A stretch of DNA of 64,000 bases, from positions 372,001 through 436,000 of the forward strand of contig NZ_FNTA01000003.1 in assembly GCF_900105055.1 (NCBI RefSeq). Reading direction: 5' to 3'. Of the stretch, positions 58,793 through 64,000 are shown one piece after another (within the stretch, counting starts at the first letter, position 1; each line of letters begins with the position of its first letter). The notes under the pieces are model-generated. The model did not search any database, was not told the origin of the DNA, and was given only the letters and a program-made list of their open reading frames with translations. Made by a program: the position numbers and the translations under genes. Source of the DNA: Amycolatopsis lurida. GTDB taxonomy: Bacteria; Actinomycetota; Actinomycetes; Mycobacteriales; Pseudonocardiaceae.

Positions 58793-59037
58793 TGCTCACG
58801 TCCTGCCGGTCACCCCGGCTTCGGCCCGACGCTCCCGGTTCTTCGGCTGCTGTGCCGCGAGCTTCCCGGTCCCTGCGCGAAGACCACGAGCCTGGCGGAG
58901 ACCGGAACCGTCATGGCGTCACTCCCAGCTCCGCGCGCCCTGACACCGCCAGTACTACCACGTGCGGCGGTCACCGAAACCTCGAGCAGCGAGAGGACCT
59001 CCTCGTCTCCACCCGCGCGAAAGACGACCGATGCTCG
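58793..59037. other. Gene-free stretch
   Basis: 245 bases between the stress-protein gene and the M20 peptidase gene. Open frames here are fragments in unlikely composition. I see no clear hairpin or operator. Confidence 0.4.
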
Positions 59038-60171
59038 TCAGGCGAGCGCCGCGATCAGTCCGATGGCCAGCGCCGTCCGTTCCGGGATGTGCCGCACGAG
59101 GATGTGTTCGTCGCGTGCGTGGGCGCCGCCTCCGACGGCGCCGAGCCCGTCGAGCACCGGACGGCCCAGCGCGGACACGAAGTTGCCGTCGCTCGCGCCT
59201 CCCACGGCGGTCTCCTCCAGCTCCCAGCCCTCGTCGGCGGCCACCTTCCGCGCGGTCGCGAACAGCGCCCGTGACGGGTCGTTCGGTGTCATCGGCGGTC
59301 GGTTCCACTCCCCTTCGACCGAGACGGTCACGCGAGGATCGCCGCCTTCCAGACCGGCGAACACCTTGTCGATCCGGTCCATTTCGGACAGTTCGGCGAC
59401 GCGGACGTCGACGCCGCAGCTCGCGCCACCCGCGGTGACGTTGCGGCCGGTACCGCCGGAAATGGTGCCGACGTTGACCGTGGTCCCGAGTTCGCGCGAA
59501 CCCGCGGACGCCAGCTCTCCGACGATCGCGGCGAGCGCATGGATCGCGCTCGCTCCCGCGTACGGGTCCAGGCCCGCGTGCGCCTCGACGCCGGTGGCGG
59601 TCACGTCGAACAGGCCGACCCCCTTGCGCGCGGTCTTGAGCTTCCCGTCCAGCGACGCCTCGAAGACGAGGGTGGCCAGCGCGCCTTCACTGGCCGCTTC
59701 GATGTACGGCCGCGAGTGGGGGCTGCCGATCTCCTCGTCACCGTTGAAGAGGAACTTGACCGACGGATGCGGAAGGCCGAGTTCGCGGAGGCCACGCAGC
59801 GCCCAGACCGACTGCACCAGACCGAGTTTCATGTCGAACGCGCCCGGCCCGGTGACGCGGCCGTCCACGTCGGCGTACGGCCACCCGGCGAGTGTGCCGG
59901 TCGGCCAGACCGTGTCGTAGTGACTCAGCAGCAGCACCGTTCCCGGCACCGTCCCCGCATAGCTCAGTTCCAGCACGTCACCACGAACCGTGTCGGTGTG
60001 CCGGGACTCGGTGCCGGGAGCGCCGAGACAGCCGAAGACCCAGGACCGGAGGGTGTCGACGCCTTTGTCCAGCATCGGCTTGTCGTAGCTGTGCGTCTCC
60101 AGTTCGACGATGGTCCGCAGATCGTCGAGCATGGCGGGCAGTGCCTGCCGGGCCCAATCCGTGTGTGACAA
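59038..60171 (-). CDS. M20-family metallopeptidase, carboxypeptidase-G2-like
   Basis: 377 residues from TTG 60171, with AAGGAA five bases upstream. Zinc-site motifs are LLSHYDTVWPTGTL, GPGAFDMKLG, FNGDEEIGSPHS and the late GGGAHARDEH. The dimerisation domain (GVGLFDVTATGVEAHAGLDPYAGASAIHALAAIV) lies between. Relatives cleave folate-type glutamate amides or dipeptides. It is 12 bases downstream of an AbgT transporter gene, matching the logic of p-aminobenzoyl-glutamate import and hydrolysis. The true substrate is not shown. Confidence 0.9.
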   Translation of the reverse strand: MSHTDWARQALPAMLDDLRTIVELETHSYDKPMLDKGVDTLRSWVFGCLGAPGTESRHTDTVRGDVLELSYAGTVPGTVLLLSHYDTVWPTGTLAGWPYADVDGRVTGPGAFDMKLGLVQSVWALRGLRELGLPHPSVKFLFNGDEEIGSPHSRPYIEAASEGALATLVFEASLDGKLKTARKGVGLFDVTATGVEAHAGLDPYAGASAIHALAAIVGELASAGSRELGTTVNVGTISGGTGRNVTAGGASCGVDVRVAELSEMDRIDKVFAGLEGGDPRVTVSVEGEWNRPPMTPNDPSRALFATARKVAADEGWELEETAVGGASDGNFVSALGRPVLDGLGAVGGGAHARDEHILVRHIPERTALAIGLIAALA

Positions 60172-60183
60172 GGGAATTCCTTC

Positions 60184-61728
60184 CTAGCGAACGGGGGCGC
60201 CGGGTCCGAGCGGGATGCCGAACACCCAGAACACGAAGAACAGCAACGTCCACACCACCAGCAGGGTGAACGCGAGCGGGACCGTCATCGAGAAGAGCGT
60301 GCCGATCCCCGCCGAACGCCGGTAGCGCTGCAGGAAACCCAGCGCCATCACGAAGTACGGGCTCATCGGGGTGATCGCGTTAGTGCACGAGTCCGCGATG
60401 CGATACAGCGCCTGCGTGGTCTCCGGCGGGATGTCCAGCAGCATCAGCATCGGCACGAACACCGGGCCGATCAGCGCCCATTGGGCGGAGCCGCTGGTGA
60501 CGATCAGGTTCACCAAGGTCACCACGACAAGGATGCCCAGCATGATGACCGGCCCGGAGACGCCGGCGGATTTGAGCAGACCGGCGCCGTTGATCGCGGT
60601 GATCTCGCCGATACCGGTCCATTTGAAGTAGGCCAGGAACTGGGAGATGGCGAAGAACAGCACCAGGATCGGCGCCATCTCACGGAATCCGTGTGCCATG
60701 AACCCCGGGATGTCGCGGCTGCTGGTCACCGTCCCGGCGACCTTGCCGTAGGCCCAGCCCGCCGCCAGGAAGCCGAGCGCGAGGAAGATCGAGATGGACG
60801 TCAGCAACGGTGACTCGATGATGCTTCCGCCCTTGCCGCGCAAGGGCGACGAGGCGGGCAGCACCGCCAGCACCAGGGCGACGACGAAGACGGCCAGCGC
60901 GATGAGCGCGGCGACCAGGCCCCGTCGTTCCTGACGGCTGAGCTGCAGCGAGCCCAGATCGTCCTCCTGTGCGTCGTCATCGACCGGCATCGCTTCGGCA
61001 CGCCGCGCGAGGACCTTCTCGGTCACGAGCGTGATCACGGCGGCCAGCACGATCGACGAGGCGAGCGAGAAGAAGTAGTTGGCCAGCGGGGTGACCGAAT
61101 AGGCCGGATCGATCGTCTGTGCCGCCGCCGTGGTCAGCCCGGACAGGATGGCGTCGGTCGGCGTGACCAGCGGGCTCGCGTCGTATCCGGCGGAGATGGA
61201 TACGAACGCGACCACGATGCCCAGGATCGGGCTGCGCCCCACCGCACGGAAGGCCAGGGCTCCCAACGGGATCAGCACCACGTAGGCCGCGTCGGACGCG
61301 ACGTGCGACACCATTCCGGTGAACGCCAGCGCGAAGGTCACCCATCGCGGCGAAACCTTCGAAACGCCGGACCGGAGCACGGCCGCGAGCAGACCGGATC
61401 GCTCGGCGACCGCCACACCGAGCATCACCACGAGGATGGTGCCCAGCGGGGGGAACGACGTGTAGCTCTTGACCGCGTCGGTCACCATCATCCGCACGCC
61501 GTCGGCGGACAGCAGGTTCTTGGCCTCGACCGGTTTGCCCGTGGCGGGGTTCACCGCCGACACCCCGGCCGCGCTGAGTCCCCAGCTGGCCAGTGCCAGC
61601 ACCGCGCTCAGGATGACGAAGAGCCAGAACGGGTGCGGCAGCTTGTTGCCGAGCCGCTCGACGCCGTCGAGCGCGCGCAGCAGGAGGTTCATAGGACGTG
61701 AGGTCGTTCTGGCCTGGCTGGAACTCAC
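60184..61728 (-). CDS. AbgT-family transporter
   Basis: 514 residues and 12 or more membrane segments, from GTG 61728. RALDGVERLGNKLPHPFWLF, the GMVSHVASDAAYVVLIPLGALAF block, SAGYDASPLVTPTDAILSGLTT and VTSGSAQWALIGPVFVPML are AbgT signatures. Characterised members import p-aminobenzoyl-glutamate or export sulfonamides. It forms an operon with the M20 peptidase and is divergent from an Lrp-type regulator. Confidence 0.92.
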   Translation of the reverse strand: MSSSQARTTSRPMNLLLRALDGVERLGNKLPHPFWLFVILSAVLALASWGLSAAGVSAVNPATGKPVEAKNLLSADGVRMMVTDAVKSYTSFPPLGTILVVMLGVAVAERSGLLAAVLRSGVSKVSPRWVTFALAFTGMVSHVASDAAYVVLIPLGALAFRAVGRSPILGIVVAFVSISAGYDASPLVTPTDAILSGLTTAAAQTIDPAYSVTPLANYFFSLASSIVLAAVITLVTEKVLARRAEAMPVDDDAQEDDLGSLQLSRQERRGLVAALIALAVFVVALVLAVLPASSPLRGKGGSIIESPLLTSISIFLALGFLAAGWAYGKVAGTVTSSRDIPGFMAHGFREMAPILVLFFAISQFLAYFKWTGIGEITAINGAGLLKSAGVSGPVIMLGILVVVTLVNLIVTSGSAQWALIGPVFVPMLMLLDIPPETTQALYRIADSCTNAITPMSPYFVMALGFLQRYRRSAGIGTLFSMTVPLAFTLLVVWTLLFFVFWVFGIPLGPGAPVR

Positions 61729-61809
61729 CGGCGCGGCTCCTTCCTGATCGGAGGCCCATTACAAACTCAAACGAACGAATAGTGCAACCCTGAACTGAAT
61801 TCTGCACGG

Positions 61810-61840
61810 ATCAGTCATGTAGTACCTTCACGTGACTGAT
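61810..61840. promoter_or_regulatory. Inverted repeat, probable Lrp-type operator
   Basis: ATCAGTCA (61810-61817) and TGACTGAT (61833-61840) are perfect eight-base complements separated by 15 bases, ending 11 bases before the regulator ATG at 61852. This would allow control of both divergent units. Confidence 0.65.
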
Positions 61841-61851
61841 ACATTCACTAG

Positions 61852-62850
61852 ATGCTGGCCGAACCCGACCTCGACCTGATCGCGGCGCTCCAGATCGCCC
61901 CGCGCGCCTCGGTCGCGACGCTCGCCGAGGCGCTCGACGTCTCCGCCAGCACGGTGGGACGACGACTGGTCCGCCTCGAGGAACAGCGGATCCTCCGGGT
62001 GATCGGCCAGGTCGAGTGGACCGCAAGGGCGCGCGGGAACCCGCGGCATGTCTGGGTCACGACCGAACCGGGCGCGTCCGGTTCGGCGGCGAAGGCGCTC
62101 GCACGGTTTCCCGAGGTCCAGCTCGCGGCGGAGACGGCGGGCCGGTCGGACGTCTACCTGGCCGTGCACGTTCCGGACCGAGCCGAGGCGCGCGAACTGC
62201 TCGCCGAGCGCATCCCCGGGGTTCCGGGCGTGGCGGGGACCCACTCGGAGCTGGTGCTGCGGGCACTGACCAGGGCCGATTCCTGGCGGCTGCACCGGCT
62301 GAGCGAAGACCAGCAGAGGATCTTGTCCCGCGAACAGGTGGTGCCTGCCGCGCCGGACGGCTTCGACGCCGACGACGTGGGGCCGGACGAACGACGGCTC
62401 ATCGGGCTCCTGGCCGGGAACGGGCGGATCACCGCGGCCGAAGCGGGCCGGAGCCTCGGCATCAGCCAGTCCACCGCGTATCGGCTGATCCAGTCGACGT
62501 TGCGGCGCGGTATCGTCCGGCCACGCGTCGAGGTGGAACCCGCGCAGCTCGGCTACGAACTGGAGGCGGTCATCGCGCTGACCATCACTCCGGGCGCCAT
62601 CCAGGCCGTGGCCGCGGAACTGGCGCGGCATCCGTCGGCGCGGTACGTGTCGATCGTCGCCGGCACCGCTTCGGTCATCCACCAGGGCGTGTTCCGGAAC
62701 GAGGACGAAATGGCCGACTTCCTCACCAGGGACCTCGCCCCCTTGCCCGGGATCACCGCCCTGCAGGTCTCCGTGGTGTTGCGCATGCTGCGCCGGTACT
62801 GGCTGTACCGGGAGGACGGCAGGTTCGCCGTCATCGACGAGCCGTCGTGA
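61852..62850 (+). CDS. Lrp/AsnC-family regulator with duplicated units
   Basis: 332 residues, about twice the normal length, from ATG 61852. Two HTH-RAM units are fused: LDLIAALQIAPRASVATLAEALDVSASTVGRRLVRLEEQRILR (residues ~7-50) and DERRLIGLLAGNGRITAAEAGRSLGISQSTAYRLIQSTLRRGIVRP (~180-225). Each is followed by a ferredoxin-like ligand domain. Such two-unit Lrp proteins are common in actinobacteria. It is divergent from the AbgT/M20 operon and is its likely regulator; its 3' end overlaps the convergent TolB-like gene by 20 bases. Confidence 0.88.
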   Translation: MLAEPDLDLIAALQIAPRASVATLAEALDVSASTVGRRLVRLEEQRILRVIGQVEWTARARGNPRHVWVTTEPGASGSAAKALARFPEVQLAAETAGRSDVYLAVHVPDRAEARELLAERIPGVPGVAGTHSELVLRALTRADSWRLHRLSEDQQRILSREQVVPAAPDGFDADDVGPDERRLIGLLAGNGRITAAEAGRSLGISQSTAYRLIQSTLRRGIVRPRVEVEPAQLGYELEAVIALTITPGAIQAVAAELARHPSARYVSIVAGTASVIHQGVFRNEDEMADFLTRDLAPLPGITALQVSVVLRMLRRYWLYREDGRFAVIDEPS

Positions 62851-63862
62851 CCGACGGCGACGACGCCAGGGGAACCAGCAGGCGCGGCGATCCGGTGCCG
62901 TCGGCGGGCACGGACCAGATGTCGCTTTCCTTGCCGTCCGCGCGCGGCAGGCCGTAGGCGATCGTGTCGTTGTCGAGCCAGACCACTTGGTCGTCGATGC
63001 TGCGCGCCTCCGCGAGCGGGGTTTCCCGCATCGTGGTCAGGTCCAGCACATGCTCCCGCCAGGGCCGGACGTCGCCGTCGGCCACCCGCTTCTTGAACGC
63101 GAGTTTCGTGCCGTCCGGCGACAATGACGGGCATTCCGCGTTCTCCCGCAGGGTGCGCGCCTTCCACGCCTCGTTGTCGCCCTCCACGAGATAGGTCCGC
63201 CCGCCGGTGGCGACCGTGGCGAAGAACGTCCGCTCGTCGGCGGCGAACGTGACGCCCCAGTAGTTGACGTCCTCGCCCCGGTGGACCGCGTCCCCGATCC
63301 GCAGCGGGATGCCCTCGATGTTGCTCGAGAGCTCGTTCCGTTCGCGATCCATGATGGCCGTACGCGTCGAGAAGGTGCCGGGCGTCGAGTACGAGTCTCC
63401 GGTGACGAACGTGGTCCAGCTGCCCATCCGGCCACCGGGTGAGAGCTTCGCGCGGTTGGGGATGCCGGGGACGTCGACGCGCTTGACCTCGCCGAGCGCG
63501 GAGTCGACGAATTTGGCGACCGCCCCCGGCAGCGGAGTGGGTTCCTTCGCCAGGCACAGGCCGCCGTCCACCGACGTGTAGAACCGTTCGCAACCGAGCG
63601 AACTGATCCGCCGCGGGCCCCCGGGTTCGAAAACGGGGACCGACGCGACATTCCCGTACCCCGGCCCCGGCGCGCCGTTGCGGAACAGCAGTCTTCCCGG
63701 CTCCCCCAGTACCACCGGCCCCGAGGCATCCACCGCGACCGCCGCGTCGGCCGTCCGCCGCTCGGGGCTGTTCGCCTTCGCCTGCACCACGTACACCACC
63801 GAGGCGGCCGCGAGCGCGGCGACACCCGCCAGCGCCACGATGAACTTCACCGGGAGCTTCAC
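62831..63862 (-). CDS. Membrane-anchored TolB-like beta-propeller protein
   Basis: 343 residues from GTG 63862, five bases after AAAGGGGA. The GTG at 63883 overlaps the upstream stop (GTGA) and is an alternative start. An N-terminal anchor or uncleaved signal (FIVALAGVAALAAASVVYVV) precedes the exported domain. Repeated WD40/TolB-like strands (RAKLSPGGRMGSWTTFV, WGVTFAADERTFFATV, CPSLSPDGTKLAFKKR, DIWSVPADGTGSPRLLV) indicate a propeller. Function unknown; such proteins are common on actinobacterial cell surfaces. Confidence 0.8.
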   Translation of the reverse strand: MKLPVKFIVALAGVAALAAASVVYVVQAKANSPERRTADAAVAVDASGPVVLGEPGRLLFRNGAPGPGYGNVASVPVFEPGGPRRISSLGCERFYTSVDGGLCLAKEPTPLPGAVAKFVDSALGEVKRVDVPGIPNRAKLSPGGRMGSWTTFVTGDSYSTPGTFSTRTAIMDRERNELSSNIEGIPLRIGDAVHRGEDVNYWGVTFAADERTFFATVATGGRTYLVEGDNEAWKARTLRENAECPSLSPDGTKLAFKKRVADGDVRPWREHVLDLTTMRETPLAEARSIDDQVVWLDNDTIAYGLPRADGKESDIWSVPADGTGSPRLLVPLASSPSVTTARR

Positions 63863-63879
63863 CCCGTCCCCTTTCCTCG

Positions 63880-64000
63880 TCACCGGCAGGTGTACGGGCC
63901 CGCTTTGTCGAGCAGTTCCCCGTTGGTGCCGATGATCTCCCAGGAGTAGGTCTTCCCCTTGAGCACCAGCTTCATCACCCCGTGCTTGCCCAGGATCTTT
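63880..64000 (-). CDS. C-terminal fragment of a protein continuing beyond the window
   Basis: The minus-strand frame runs from the window edge to TGA at 63882-63880, giving about 39 visible residues (KILGKHGVMKLVLKGKTYSWEIIGTNGELLDKAG...). Its stop overlaps the alternative start of the TolB-like gene, so the two are probably in one operon. No family can be assigned from this fragment. Confidence 0.6.
   Translation of the reverse strand, partial: KILGKHGVMKLVLKGKTYSWEIIGTNGELLDKAGPYTCR

Overview
The window is high-GC actinobacterial DNA (about two thirds G+C, many GTG and TTG starts, ATGA/GTGA overlaps). Recurrent intergenic hairpins and the gene content point to the Pseudonocardiaceae, most likely Amycolatopsis; the genus is an inference from memory of such repeats.

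Positions 1 to about 28,570 are the right-hand part of an integrated, tailed, siphovirus-like prophage whose left end lies outside the window. In order: the end of an early operon on the plus strand (2-1487), with a phage zinc-finger protein and a CxxC protein; a leftward accessory cluster (5125 to 1931) driven by a promoter seen twice and carrying a repeated hairpin-plus-Shine-Dalgarno leader; a plus-strand operon with an HNH nuclease, a PP-loop (PAPS-reductase-like) enzyme and small unknown proteins (5301-7434); then the late module: small and large terminase, portal, scaffold, capsid, head-tail connectors, major tail protein, two tail chaperones joined by a -1 frameshift, tape measure, minor tail proteins, GH25-LysM endolysin and holin-like proteins (8085-26637). 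A low-GC pentapeptide-repeat membrane gene sits backwards between the chaperones and the tape measure, and two small genes sit between portal and scaffold. A large serine integrase (28430 to 26691) closes the prophage; the attachment site should lie between 28431 and about 28570.

From 28,600 to the end is host chromosome. First comes a cytochrome P450 / acyltransferase-3 pair. A plant-polysaccharide locus follows (31184-43834): secreted GH3 and GH12, an intracellular GH3, a LacI regulator, a GH31 alpha-xylosidase and a CUT1 ABC transporter. Four LacI-type palindromes of two classes lie in front of these units. The set fits xyloglucan uptake and breakdown: GH12 cuts the backbone, the transporter imports oligosaccharides, GH31 removes xylose and GH3 removes glucose.

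After a type B carboxylesterase and a LysR regulator comes a complete, tightly overlapped 3-hydroxyanthranilate meta-cleavage operon (53154 to 46260) in the order nbaE-H-J-I-G-F-C-D, converting 3-hydroxyanthranilate to pyruvate and acetyl-CoA. A divergent MFS transporter lies upstream, with a dispersed hairpin repeat between them. The remainder holds a dienelactone-hydrolase-like protein without the usual nucleophile, a secreted GH43, small membrane proteins, a universal stress protein, an M20 peptidase / AbgT transporter pair with a divergent Lrp-type regulator, and a TolB-like anchored protein.

All names rest on motif recognition by eye; no database search was run.
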